A stretch of DNA of 64,000 nt, taken from the NCBI RefSeq assembly GCF_043290135.1, contig NC_134709.1:71341956-71405955 (forward strand), in the 5' to 3' direction. Position 1 is the first letter of the stretch, and each line of letters starts with the position of its first letter. Source of the stretch: Rhipicephalus microplus. Lineage: Eukaryota > Arthropoda > Arachnida > Ixodida > Ixodidae. Positions 1-10,447 of this stretch are shown piece after piece. Under the pieces are notes generated by a model that ran no database searches, was not told the DNA's origin, and saw nothing but the letters and a program-made list of their open reading frames with translations. The position numbers and the translations under genes were made by a program.

Positions 1-1
1 A

Positions 2-1840
2 GGTCTTTGGAGTAGAGGAAGCGCCTACGCGTGCGCGTTCCTTCTTTTTTGCCGGGGGAAGTGACTCCTGCAGGGAGTTAAGCATATAGGTGAACGATTC
101 CAGTTGCTTAGATTGGGTTTCGAGGGTCGTAATAATCCGGACAATTGAATTTTCTAGCTGGACCAAACGAGTGTGATGTGCAGTGGTGGTGGTTTCGACC
201 ATGTCGGCCAATTTGGTTACATGGGAGCTGGAGGTCGGGGCGGTGAGTGCGGTGAGTTGCTTATTTAGCTCCGTGAGTTGAGAGGTAAGAGAGGATGTGG
301 TAGTTGCGAGTGTCTGTGTCAGTGCAAGTATTTTCTGTTGTAGCTCATCTGAGACGCGTTGTTGCTCGCGCTGGTTGCGCTCCAACATAGCCAGTCGCAG
401 ATCGAAGGAGCGGCTCTCGTTACTTGAAGATGGTGAAGGTGTGTTTGATGAAGAAGTGCACATGGGAGGTGTTCCCTTAACCTTAGCGGCGTATGAGCCA
501 GGGGGGGATGTTGCGGGAGGCGATAGGAGCTCATGCGCTGAAGAGGAGGGCGGCGAAGGCTGAGTGGCTCGGCGCATGGCTGTGCGACGGAGAAAAGCTG
601 CTTTGGCACAGTCGCGTTGCTTAGCTAGAAGGTAGGGGCAGGTGGAGTCGAGAGATGAGTGGGTGTTGACTTCGCAATGAATGCACCAGGGTTGGGCGCA
701 AACGTGAGCATCGGGATCTGCCGATAGAGGAGACGCACAGCGGCGGCACTTGGCCGGAACGCTGTGTTGGGGGCATTGATGAGCACGGTGCCCTATAGCA
801 AGACACCGAGTGCAAGTAGGGTGCTTGGGTTTATGTGGACGGCATCGGAAAGAGACGCGTTTGAAGTACACAAAGCGAGGGATGATGGTTCCAGCAAATG
901 TTATGAGGACGGATTCAGTGGAGCCCATCATACGTGCAGCGAGTATATCTGAAGTAAAGGATTCGAGGTCATGCAAGAGCTGAGATGTTGGGAAGTGACC
1001 ACCGACGTTGTGTATGACGCCGAGACATGATATTGGAGGACTGAGGGCATAGGGCTTAATGGTGATCGGCTTACCATTAAGTTCCAGACTTGTGAGGGAG
1101 AGTAGGAGGTGGGCAGTGAGAGGTGAGTGCGTTTTCAGAAACACAAGGCTCTGAGCAGGTTTGGCTTGAAGGGTGACCTCCGCACTGGTCTTGGGAGAGA
1201 GATTTGCGGCGGCTGTGATGGTAGAAAGCAGGTCATATAGAGGCAGTTTCGGCGTGAGTGTTCCGGGTGGAAGTTGGATTCCGACGGTGATGAGCTCGGA
1301 GCGGGGGCGGGCGGTCGAGGCAGGTTTTCGATTGGCACTAACGGTGTTCCAGCTGCCTTCAGGGGATGGCGTATTGTCTTCGTTGACTTGCGATGCCGTA
1401 AAGTCCATTTCCGTCGATAAGTCGTCAGCTGAAGTGATGGAAGGCAAAACTTCGGCGATGGAAGGAACGACGCTCGTCGAAACGCGCTTGACGACAGACT
1501 CGGAATTTCCAATGGGTAGGCCAGACGCAGATAAGGTGGGGAGAGCAGCAGGCGTGGTTGATTGCAATGCCAACGCTGCATTACGGCTCTCGGGCTCCGG
1601 CGTTTGCGTGGCTATCAAGCTGAGAGTAGCAGAGACGCCACCAGCGTTGCACGTTGCTGGACCGTGCGCGCTGTTGAGGAACGCTGCCTGTTGCTGTATT
1701 GTTGTCGGCGCGGGGCTGGTGACATTGCCAGATGGTGACAGCGGAGGCACGGCTGTATCAGGCGTACGACCGGAGGAGGCTGGGCTTACCGAAAGGGCGT
1801 AAGTTGTCGTTGGTGTCGAGTGCTGGGCGGGACTCTGCAT
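2..1840 (-). CDS. LINE ORF1 (gag-like, zinc-knuckle), partial, runs off the left edge
   Basis: Reading leftward from an ATG at 1840-1838, one frame stays open for 613 codons to base 2 with no stop, so the protein is incomplete at its C-terminus only because the window ends. Residues 1-170 are Ser/Thr/Pro/Ala-rich and low in complexity. Residues about 180-340 form a more ordered region. A CCHC knuckle (C-x2-C-x4-H-x4-C) starts at C343; a second Cys-His cluster runs C365-C381 and a third C386-C401 (C-x2-C-x4-H-x6-C). A Pro/Ser linker follows, then a Gln/Leu-rich probable coiled coil at about 477-590 and a basic patch (KKKER). This order (linker, three knuckles, coiled coil) is that of the nucleic-acid-binding ORF1 of I/Jockey-type non-LTR retrotransposons, which packages the element RNA. 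The ORF2 that should follow lies outside the window. The intact frame suggests a young copy. It differs from the ORF1 at 3.8 kb. Clade is not assigned. Confidence 0.82.
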   Translation of the reverse strand, partial: MQSPAQHSTPTTTYALSVSPASSGRTPDTAVPPLSPSGNVTSPAPTTIQQQAAFLNSAHGPATCNAGGVSATLSLIATQTPEPESRNAALALQSTTPAALPTLSASGLPIGNSESVVKRVSTSVVPSIAEVLPSITSADDLSTEMDFTASQVNEDNTPSPEGSWNTVSANRKPASTARPRSELITVGIQLPPGTLTPKLPLYDLLSTITAAANLSPKTSAEVTLQAKPAQSLVFLKTHSPLTAHLLLSLTSLELNGKPITIKPYALSPPISCLGVIHNVGGHFPTSQLLHDLESFTSDILAARMMGSTESVLITFAGTIIPRFVYFKRVSFRCRPHKPKHPTCTRCLAIGHRAHQCPQHSVPAKCRRCASPLSADPDAHVCAQPWCIHCEVNTHSSLDSTCPYLLAKQRDCAKAAFLRRTAMRRATQPSPPSSSAHELLSPPATSPPGSYAAKVKGTPPMCTSSSNTPSPSSSNESRSFDLRLAMLERNQREQQRVSDELQQKILALTQTLATTTSSLTSQLTELNKQLTALTAPTSSSHVTKLADMVETTTTAHHTRLVQLENSIVRIITTLETQSKQLESFTYMLNSLQESLPPAKKKERARVGASSTPKT

Positions 1841-2090
1841 CGTGGAGGTGCAGGCGCGGCGCGTTAGGGTTAGCGCGGCGCCGCGCCGCTTCGTACTTTT
1901 AAAGGGGCCTGGGGGGCCAGCCTGGGGTCGGACCGGGGCCCGGATGTTGTCGGCGTGTCCCGGAAGTCTTCCAGAAGGAATAGTGAGCTTGTCCAGACAC
2001 GGGCGGGGCCCGGTAACGGGCCAAGAACACGTGAAAGTGGAGCACTGTATGCGGCCAGCCAAACAAAACGGCGCCACCTGGCGGTCTTGT
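1841..2090 (-). mobile_element. Probable 5' UTR / promoter end of the leftward LINE
   Basis: The 250 bases upstream of the ORF1 start are strongly GC- and CpG-rich (for example around 1855-1930), unlike the AT-rich DNA further right. They contain no convincing longer frame. The composition falls abruptly near 2090, where a degenerate tandem repeat begins. I read this as the 5' UTR with internal promoter of the element and place the 5' end near 2090 by that composition change; no target-site duplication can be checked because the 3' end is off the window. Confidence 0.45.
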
Positions 2091-2533
2091 TGTTACATGA
2101 CATGCATCTTATGATTATCATGTTTGCTCCAGTCACATACATTCATCACCAATTCACGTGCCGTAACACAAAATTTGGTATATTTGACACTAGCGAAACG
2201 CCCGCGAGCACATCATGAGTTTGGCAAGTAGTCATGTTGTTACATGGCATACATGTCATGATTTTCATGTTATGGCCTGTCGCTTGTGTTCGCCATGCAA
2301 TCATGTCATACCATGCCAGTTTTCCAGCATGCAATGTGAACGAAACTACCACAAGAGCCGCAAGACAATGAAATGGAAATCATGACATTCCTAACAACCA
2401 TGTCATAAGCCATGTCAAGATTTTCATGTTATGACTAGTCAAATATGTTCTTCATACAGTCGGGTTATGCCATACTAAGTTTGGTGATGATACTATTATC
2501 GAAATGGCCAGAGGAGCTAAAAGTCATAGGTGG
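2091..2533. repeat. Degenerate tandem repeat, three units of about 147 bp
   Basis: Three diverged units begin near 2091, 2238 and 2397. Each opens with a CATG-rich block (ACATG.CATG then TTTCATGTTATG) and ends with a conserved stretch containing GAAACG/GAAATGGCC and AAGTCAT. The ATTTTCATG block falls 23 bases into each unit. The third unit runs straight into the GATA microsatellite. Confidence 0.55.
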
Positions 2534-2539
2534 CTAGAT

Positions 2540-2544
<5 letters not shown>

Positions 2545-2596
<52 letters not shown>
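2545..2596. repeat. (GATA)n microsatellite, about 13 units
   Basis: Uninterrupted GATA repeats, preceded by GGCTAGATAGAAA and followed by a CGC.CAA.GTCGC.G.AGTTC flank through about 2640. The same flank follows the GATA array at 19,198, so the microsatellite is part of a dispersed module. Confidence 0.9.
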
Positions 2597-2650
2597 CGCG
2601 CAAAGTCGCTGGAGTTCACCAAGAAATGCTTCGCATTTTAGAAAAGCGGT
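2597..2650 (+). repeat. 3' flank of GATA module (copy 1)
   Basis: This 50-base segment ending in CTTCGCATTTTA is recognisably the same as 19,198-19,250, with scattered substitutions and a small indel. Confidence 0.55.
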
Positions 2651-2908
2651 CATTTCATCTGTTGAGTTGCTTTGCAATTTGAAATTGGTTATAAATTGGA
2701 AGATTTTGCTGCATTCAATGCGAGCAAGTGAGTAGCTTAGCTTATAGTATTTTCAATTATAGTGTAGCCAATTCCAGCACAATTTCAACATCGATATTTT
2801 CGAAGAACTACCAAAAGTATCTCTGGAATAAAACATTGCACTACGGTCCCAGCATGTTTTTTACGCCTCTTTGCTTCTGGCTACTGCAATAACCTCTCTA
2901 TTTCACAG

Positions 2909-2945
2909 CGCGAAAGCTGTTATGAGATTACTAGAATTGAGATTC
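2909..2945 (+). repeat. Start fragment of the 30.7/46.7/52.8-kb repeat
   Basis: A GCGAAAGCTGTTATGAGAT block matches the left end of the repeat copies at 30,711, 46,681 and 52,797. Similarity fades after about 35 bases. Confidence 0.3.
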
Positions 2946-3329
2946 GGGATAATTGGTTCGCCCTTCATACGCGTGAATCCACACATTATAAATTTATTTT
3001 AATAATATTTAAACTTGTTGCAAGTTCGGAAACTATATAGTCGAAATGTGCAGTCAGGGAAGAATCGTGTGACAGCAAAACTCTCAACTACTTGTATAAG
3101 CGCCCTGTTTCTAGAAGTTGTGGCTCCTTAAGTGATAACTTTCATACTTTTTTGTAGAAATTATCTTGGCGCCCTAACTCACGCTTCAAATTGATTTGCA
3201 GCTTTGCATTAGTTTTGCAAACACTGGGCGCTGATGCATTGAATACTAGACGTACTACAGCGTCATGGAAACTGGGCTTTTTTTTCTGTAGTCTTTTTAT
3301 ATTGTTGTCTTGCAACCTTAGGACGGTAA

Positions 3330-3544
3330 AATAACTGATGGGTCGATCGACTCCCGCAGACTCACTCGAACTCACATTAAGACGTGAGTCCGTGTCTAAG
3401 TGAGCAAGAGTGATTATAATTAGGTGAAATTGAGTCCGAACCAGCCCTGTCGACAACTCAATGTGCCTGAAATTGAGTGAGTGCTGTTGGGAAAAATTGT
3501 GATGGCTCTGAGCCTAGGTGAGTCCTCAGCGTAAAATATATTTT
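3330..3544. repeat. GAGT(C)-rich repetitive DNA, target of the LINE insertion
   Basis: Short GACTC/GAGTC/GTGAGT words recur irregularly here (for example 3349-3375, 3383-3410, 3470-3485, 3508-3530). The LINE at 3557-9266 is inserted at the right side of this tract, and the word GATGAGTCTGAG continues at 9271 after it. Confidence 0.4.
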
Positions 3545-3556
3545 TGTGGATGAGTC
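3545..3556. repeat. Target-site duplication, left copy (12 bp)
   Basis: TGTGGATGAGTC is identical to 9267-9278 and brackets the LINE exactly: one copy immediately precedes the GC-rich 5' UTR and the other follows the poly(A)-signal tail. Confidence 0.75.
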
Positions 3557-3843
3557 GGTGATTAGCCAGGGGGCACTCGTCCAGTGCGGATGTGCGAACA
3601 CGTCGGCTCCCGTTTGTTCAAGTGTTCTGGCACGGATTTTTTGCCTCAACTAGCAAGAACTGTGCATCATTCGACGCCGTTTGTTGTAGTGAACCAGCAG
3701 ATACCATTATCTTACCGTTGGGTGAAATTTTTGGACATTCCCAGGACTTTTACCCACGCCACGCAGACGCCTCGCGCGTCGACGCGTTTCTTGGGCGCTG
3801 CAACAGCGTCGCGACGACGCCTAACGCGTCGTCGAGCTGAAGA

Positions 3844-5590
3844 ATGGCCTCCAACCCCAATGTGTCGGTTGTAGAAGGCATGGACATCAATCCGGAAGAA
3901 GTGGAGTACGCGGGATGGATTGAAGTAGCCAGCAAGAAGAAGAAACTTGCCGAGCGGGTGGATTGTAACGCTGGTAATGCGCCCACGTCAGCGACAGGAA
4001 GCGGTAAAGGCGGCTCCCGCACTGCCGCCTCACAGAACGTGTTGAGGCGTGTTGTGAAAGCTTCCAGGATCCCAAACCTTCCCAGGGATCACTTTAAGAC
4101 CATTATACGGCCCCGTGGAGGGATGGATGTCAAGAAGACAGACCTTCTTATCTTCAAGCGCTCGCTCGCAAAGGCGGCTTCCCTAACAGGAGAGCAGGTG
4201 TTACGACACGCTGTGCACGAACCCCTCCCAGAACATTTTCGTCGTTGCCACGCCGTTCGAGGCGAATGCGCGCGCCTACGCCAGGGTCCAAGAGATAAGT
4301 ATGAGCTCGACTGTCATAGGCTTGGCGGCTTACGTGGCTGCGTCTGACGACACATGTAAAAGAGTGATCCGTGGAATCAATGTGGATCTCAGTGACGCAG
4401 AACTGACAGAGATGGTCGTCAACCGGAGGAACCCTGACGCTCTGGGGGTTCGAAGAATCAAGAAGACACCAACAGTGATCGTGTTGCTTGACGGACAAAA
4501 GGTCCCCCAGCACGTTGTGTGTGATGGTGTTCGATACCCTTGTTCCTTGTATCGCAGGCAAGTAGACGTGTGCTATGCATGTGGTGATTTGGGCCACAGG
4601 TCCGATGTTTGCCCCAAGGGCGATGAACAGAAGAAATGCCACGGATGCGGCATGCAGTCACCAGCACCGGATCATCAGTGTGATCCCACGTGTGCCATCT
4701 GTGGCGGAGCGCACCCAACGGCGGACCGCAAGTGCAGAAAGCGCTTCCAGGTGCCCTACATCGTGCGCCAAAGACGGCGGCGCCGCCGTAGGCGCGCGCG
4801 GCGTGGCTCCGACACAGCTGGAGGCGAAGAAGGACTGGCGGAAGAAGAATCATTCTCCAGCGCTCATCGCAGCAGATCGGCATCTAGAGGACGCTCCCGC
4901 TCCAGAGGACGCTCCGGCAGCAAATCGCGCTCTCGCTCCAGAGGGCGTGACAAGGGCAGCAGTCGCTCCCGTTCGAGAGGACGATCGGGTTCCAAGGGCC
5001 GCGTTCAGAAGCAAATGTCTTGGGCGGACAAGGCCAGGATGAACATCCCAAGCGGCCATAAGGTAACGCAGGGCATTTTACCAGAGCAAAAAAGAGTACA
5101 ATCAGAGATTTCAATGCTTAAAAAAGAAAATGCAGAACTTTAAGAAGCACTACGAACGCTGAGGGTCGAGTTCGAGCTCTTCCGCAACTCGCGTGAACCC
5201 CGTGAAGTAGCCACACCCATACCGGTTCAAGCAGGAGGGTCGAATAAGCGCAAGGCCGTTTCGCCCCCCGCGATCGCGGAAAGCGTGGCAATGCAAAGTG
5301 ACGAGTCCCCTGCTCAGGTCCCTGAGAAAAATGTACTCGCGTCTTTAACGGCGATTGAGGAATCGCTCAAGCAGGTGAGAGAGGCCTTAGCCATTCAATC
5401 TAGCACAATCGAACGTATGGACGGGAGCGTCTCCCATCTGACACGTCGAGTAGGAATCCTCGAATCTAAAATGAAAATGATTGACTCTAGCAAACTCAAG
5501 ACGACCAACACTGGTACGATTGCAAAAGCCAAGATAGTGCAGCAGGATTCGGACGCTACGAGTTCGCCGCAGGCTATGTTCCTTCAATAA
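3844..5590 (+). pseudogene. LINE ORF1 (gag-like RNA-binding protein), broken by a frame shift and a stop
   Basis: The ATG at 3844 opens a frame that holds for about 119 codons. Near 4200 the homologous reading moves to the next frame, which starts with a usable ATG at 4301 and continues to a TAA at 5141-5143. The same frame then resumes and ends at 5588-5590. The second part has a CCHC knuckle (4571-4612; C-x2-C-x4-H-x4-C with GLGH-like GDLGH), a second Cys-His cluster from 4637 and a third at 4679-4735 (C-x4-C-x2-C then H and C). Next come an Arg run near 4770-4800 and an Arg-Ser-rich domain (about 4855-5010). Both sides of the TAA are Leu/Glu-rich, so the stop cuts a coiled coil. The role is RNA binding and particle assembly for the element. 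The stop and frame shift mean full-length protein cannot be made from this copy. Confidence 0.8.
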
Positions 5591-5598
5591 TATTCAAA

Positions 5599-8500
5599 AT
5601 GGCGGGCCAAACCGGAAACATAATTATCTGGCAGTGGAATTGCGCAAGTTTCTTAAGGCGTAAAGCTGCTCTACTGCAGCTCATCAAAGCACAGGAGTCA
5701 ATGCCGCACGTCCTGCTCTTGCAGGAAACACTTAGCGAGAAGGTAGTTCTCTCGGGCTACCGTTCGATTAGCCAAAAAGGCGCAAATGGCAGAGGTATCG
5801 CCACGTTGGTCAGGAAAGATACCTCCTTTGAGCAGCACAAAGTCAAAATTTGCGACTCGGATAAGAGATCCGGTATCGAGGCACAATTAATTGAAATCAT
5901 CCCCAACGGCAAAATCCGCAGCAACATATTCGTTTTTAACCCGTATAGCCCTCCTTCGGCTTATAAACATAATATCCGCTCACTCCTTCATAGGGTCGCA
6001 GCTGCCGCCAGATCGCACCCTTTAATAGTAGCTGAGGATTTCAACGCTCCCCATCCGTCTTGGGGCTATGTTACGAGGACAAAGAAAGGGGCCAATCTAG
6101 TTGCAGCCAGTATAGACTTAAACCTAACGCTTATCTCCGACCCGCGTTTTCCCACGAGGCTGGGAAACTCGGTCGCCAGAGACACGATGCCTGATCTCAG
6201 CTTCACTAGAAATGCGGTGGTCGAGTGGTCCCACTTACAGGAGAACTTGGAAAGCGACCACAGCATCATAGAACTCCGGATGGAAATAAGAGCACCACCC
6301 CCAAGAACCTATAAATATACAGACTGGGACCTTTTTAGGCAAATCAGAGGTGAAGATGAGTCAGTACATGACACCTTCAGTGAACTTCTTATACAAATCC
6401 AGAAGGATGTCGAGAAGGCCACCAAAGAAATAGAAGCAGAATTTGATGCTCCGGGGATGGATGCAAGGTTAGCGCATCTCCTGGACGCCAAACGCTCTCT
6501 CATCGCGAGATGGAAAAAACAAAGGCTAAATCGCAGGCTACGGAAAAAGATTGCGGAGCTCTATCGGCATATTGAGGAGCACTGCTCCGAACTCCATAAA
6601 CAACAATGGAGGGACGCCTGCTCGGCTGCGGACGGGAAAATGCGCAAAGGAGGCAAATGGACCCTCTTCAAACACCTCCTAGATTATGGACAATTCAAAG
6701 GCAATCAGAAACTAGCCATAGACCGACTTATTATTATGGAGAAAATGGCAGGCATCTCAGAAGCTTCCCAATTTCAGATACTTGCCAACAAGTACCTCCC
6801 GCTTAGCCAGAGCTCAACTTCTGTCCCCCACCGGTATGAGGGTGTGCCTTCACCAGAGTTGGACGCTCCCTTCTCGGAAGCTGAGATCAGGGAAGTGCTC
6901 CATAGCCTAAACGGAAGGTCTGCCCCAGGTCCCGATGGAGTTACGAATCGGCTCTTAAAAAATTTCGATGATAAAGCCATTCAGGCCTTAGTGAAGGAGA
7001 TAAACAGGGTATGGGAGGAGGGCGTCGTACCAGAAACTTGGAAAAGGGCCACAGTGGTCTTAATCCCCAAGCCAGGTAAATCACCCAGCTTAGATCACCT
7101 CCGCCCGATCTCCCTTACTTCTTGCCTTAGCAAAGTAGCAGAACATGCAGTACACAACAGGATATCGCGCTACATCGAGAGGAATGACCTATTTTCATAT
7201 AATATGGTAGGTTTCAGGCCCTCACTTTCCACGCAAGATGTCATGCTTCTCGTCAAAACACACATAATTGACTTTCCAAGCAAAGATGTAAAAGGGGTCC
7301 TCGCACTGGACCTCACTAAAGCATTCGATACTGTCAAACACGACTATATTCTTAAGGAGATATCGGCTTTGAACCTGGGAGTTAAATTCTTCTCCTTCGT
7401 TGAATCTTTCCTCGAGAGTCGGACGGCGGCAATAAAATTGGGACAATCAGTCTCGGAGCCTTTCAAACTCGGACGAAGGGGTACTCCCCAAGGGGCAGTT
7501 ATCTCCCCCCTTCTATTCAACATAGCCATGCGCAAGCTGTCGGCAAGCCTTTCTAAAGTTCCTAATGTCGGACGCTTTATATGCTGACGATATTACAATC
7601 TGGTGTCCCGGATGATCGGAGGCGGTGGTTGAACAAGCTCTACAGGAGGCTCTGGACGTTACAGAGTCTTTCCTGGAAGGTACGGGACTGGCGCTTTCGC
7701 CGGAAAAGTCGGAACTCCTGCTGTACAGACAGGCTAGACGAGGTGTTAGGGGACTCACCCCTCTCGATCAGGTGCCCATTAGCGTTTGCACCAAGGATGG
7801 TCGCACAATTCCTAGAGTCAATTCTATGAAAATTCTGGGGCTTTTATTAGACTCTAAGGGATGCAACGCAAAGACTATAGCCCATCTCACCACAAAAACA
7901 GAGAACATTCTGAGATTAATTATGCGGGTGTCAAACAAGAAGGGCGGCATAGGCGAGGATATCCTCCTTAGGGCCCACCACGCCTTCCTCATGAGCCATA
8001 TCATATACATAGTGGCGGCTCTCAATTGGACCAAAACGGAAAGGGATAAATTGGACACGCTCATGCGCAAAAGTGTCAAAAAGGTGCTCGGCGTCCCAAT
8101 CACGACTAGCACAGAAAAACTCGTGAAGTTGGGAGTGCACAACACAACTTCGGAATTAATTGAAGCGCAAAGGTCAGCACAAATAATTCGGTTATCGAGT
8201 TTCAAAACAGGAAGAAAACTGCTCGATGCGGCAGGCCTCCGCCCTATCTTCAATCAGGGAGAAACTACGCAGCTTGATTATCAAACAAGGAATTCTTTTA
8301 TTGTTGACCCTCTTCCACGAAACATCCATCCCCAACACAATAAAGGTCGTAGGTTGGCGAGGGCTAGGGCTTTCATAAAGAACCTCTCCGGAACAGAGGC
8401 ATTTGTGGACGCGGCGCGCCACGCCGGCGGCAGCAAGTTTTCCGTGGCAGTAGTCAATGACAGGGGAGAACTTGTCTCGGCAGCTTCAGTGAAGACCTCC

Positions 8501-9184
8501 TTGGTCGATGTAGCAGAACAGGCTGCTGTAGCGCTGGCATTACTGGACACGAAACGCACCACGGTGTACACCGATTCCCGAGCGGCCGTTAGGGCGTTCG
8601 CATCGGGATTGATAGCCACAGAGGCAGCCAGAATTCTCCACAGCAAACCCCCCTCAGACGTTATTCATCACATAGTCTGGTTTCCCGCTCACATGGGACC
8701 AGACGTACTGCCGGGTCACCTGAACCCAAACGAGATAGCCCACGACTGTGCGCGAGGTTTCACAAGCCGCGACGGGGTGGTCTCTCAGGTGAGTTCGGGA
8801 GAGCTCGTGCACAGTGATCCTCTCGTTACTTTTCACGAGATAACATCTCATTACAGAGAAGAGCGACAGACTTTTCCCTTTCCCCATCATAAGCTCCACA
8901 GATCACAAGCAAGCACGCTCCGCATGCTCCAGACGGGGTCTTACCCCTCTAGGGGCTTTCTCAGCATGCTTCATCCGAATATTGATCCACTTTGCCCAGA
9001 TTGTGGTGAATTTTGCTCTTTGAGTCACATGCTCTGGCAGTGCCCTGCGTTACAGGATTTTAAAACAGAAGAAGACTGGACGACGGCAATCACAGACCCC
9101 AGACAAGACGTCCAGCTTCAGGCTGTCCAGAGGGCCCGTGAACGAGCAGAGAGGCATGGCTTCTCTGTTCCGACATGGGACTAG
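5599..9184 (+). pseudogene. LINE ORF2 (endonuclease / reverse transcriptase / RNase H), broken
   Basis: ORF2 starts 8 bases after the ORF1 stop. The first frame (5599-7587) carries an AP-type endonuclease with N14, E43, the DFN motif at D147-N149 and the SDH motif at D220-H221 all present. The reverse transcriptase follows: GPDGVTN near 6930, IPKPGK, RPISLTS, GFRPSLSTQD, the first catalytic Asp in LDLTKAFD (codon 7309-7311) and GTPQGAVISPLLF. A one-base shift just before 7577 moves the reading into the next frame, which holds the YADD motif at 7580-7591. A TGA at 7613-7615 interrupts it, and the same frame then runs open from 7616 to 9184. That second part has the RNase H domain (Asp 8408-8410, Glu 8516-8518, Asp 8573-8575, with NPNEIAH instead of the usual GNExAD) and a C-terminal zinc finger (C-x2-C-x7-H-x4-C from 8993). 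The protein would nick the target, copy the RNA and remove the template. Confidence 0.88.
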
Positions 9185-9240
9185 CCAACGGCTGGGTGGG
9201 GACCTACATAGTTGGCCCGCTGCCTTGCCTCTCAGGACCA

Positions 9241-9246
9241 AATAAA
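9241..9246 (+). terminator. Polyadenylation signal of the LINE
   Basis: AATAAA lies 57 bases after the ORF2 stop and about 20 bases before the 3' target duplication, as expected for the 3' end of this element. Confidence 0.7.
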
Positions 9247-9266
9247 GTTGTTTGTCCTGTCCTGTG

Positions 9267-9278
9267 TGTGGATGAGTC
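9267..9278. repeat. Target-site duplication, right copy (12 bp)
   Basis: Identical to 3545-3556; marks the right insertion boundary of the LINE. Confidence 0.75.
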
Positions 9279-10440
9279 TGAGAGAACTGGCTATTTTCGC
9301 CGGCCTATGCTTTCGACGGTCCTTTTTTTTACATTTGTTCGGTGTTAGTGCGAGAGGCAGTTTCAACCTTTAGCCACACTTCCAAAGTGGGCATGCACTG
9401 TGATGATGGTTACTGAAAAGGCTCTCCTAGAAGCGTATTCCAGACAATGAGATTACGCCACACAGGGACAAACGAACACTTTTGGCATTGTACTTCCCGT
9501 TCCGCTTTATCAATCTATGGCTGCCTGCCACCAACAAGAAAGTTAAGGCGCCCCCGTGAAGCATTGCCTCTGTTTTTTACGATTTCCAAAAAAAAAGTGC
9601 CAATCATTCTCTAACATTTTAACTAAACCGTTGGGCAACAAACGTTCCTGAAATTTTCAAATGCCAAATAAATATTCACATGGGTGAAAAAAATGCGTTG
9701 ACTTCACTGTAATAAGCGTTTCTGCTGTGAACTGATTGCACATTTGCTTCTTTTTTTTTGCTTTCGTCTAATCAAGCGTCCTTTAGGCGACGAGTGCACT
9801 TAGCGGATGCGAGGACACATTGGTTGTGCACTTCACTCTCCTCGCTTTTCCCCCTGGGAGAAGTGAAGATGCCACGCGTCAACGCATTAGTTCACTGCTT
9901 GGCGGCTCCCCTGATGAGCACGTCCTAAAAGCTTTATGAAGAAGTCGTGCCACGTCTCTTTTTTTTACTTTGGCATGCACGCGTTGTCTTTTCGATGATT
10001 GCAGGCAGATTGAATATGTGAGAATTAAGCAGGCAACGCGAGGGCGTGAAGCAGCTCCGCTCAATCCACGTGTCTTTCTTCTCGCCGAGATGGCTTGCTT
10101 GTTTGTTGGTTGTTTTGCTCATCGCATTTCCAGTGAGAGCCTTTCTTCAGAAAATTGGTTTCCTGTCGATGGCTGATTCTAAATGGAGCTGCAGTAATCA
10201 CTGTACTCAACTCGAGTGAAAGGGAGGAGTACGTAGTTTTTTTTTCCTGGAATCAGTAATGTTCCGGAGTTCCTTGTTGGTTTTTGTTTAGTCTCAACGG
10301 GCGAACATGCCATTTTATTGAAGACGATAGTGTCTCCTGGGGAACTTCGACGCCAAAACATTGGTCTGCCTGTTGGTCTGTACGTCTCTGTGTTGAGAAA
10401 AATGGCAGCATATCCACGGAGTGAATGATGGAGAGTGGGC
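9279..10440. other. Spacer, no supported gene
   Basis: AT-rich DNA with several poly(T)/poly(A) runs (for example 9588-9596, 9750-9759). The frames in both strands are short and have no recognisable motif. Confidence 0.5.
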
Positions 10441-10447
10441 CGAAGCA

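Larger units (their letters stand above)
3557..9266 (+). mobile_element. Full-length I-superfamily non-LTR retrotransposon (about 5.7 kb), inactivated
   Basis: The element has a 287-base 5' UTR, an ORF1, an 8-base gap, an ORF2 and a short 3' UTR with AATAAA at 9241-9246 followed by a TTTGTCCTGTCCTGTG tail. A perfect 12-bp duplication flanks it. ORF1 has three Cys-His knuckles, and ORF2 has an AP-type endonuclease, a reverse transcriptase and a C-terminal RNase H, which is the layout of the I/R1 group. Such elements copy their RNA into a nicked target by target-primed reverse transcription. Four lesions show it is dead: a frame shift near 4200, a TAA at 5141-5143, a frame shift between about 7561 and 7577, and a TGA at 7613-7615. 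The rest of both frames is well preserved, so it was probably inserted in the recent past. Clade placement within the superfamily is inference. Confidence 0.88.

Noticed and set aside
1135..1802. A 148-codon minus-strand and a 209-codon plus-strand frame
   Set aside because: Both overlap the zinc-knuckle ORF1 in other phases; the 613-codon frame with CCHC motifs is the real one.
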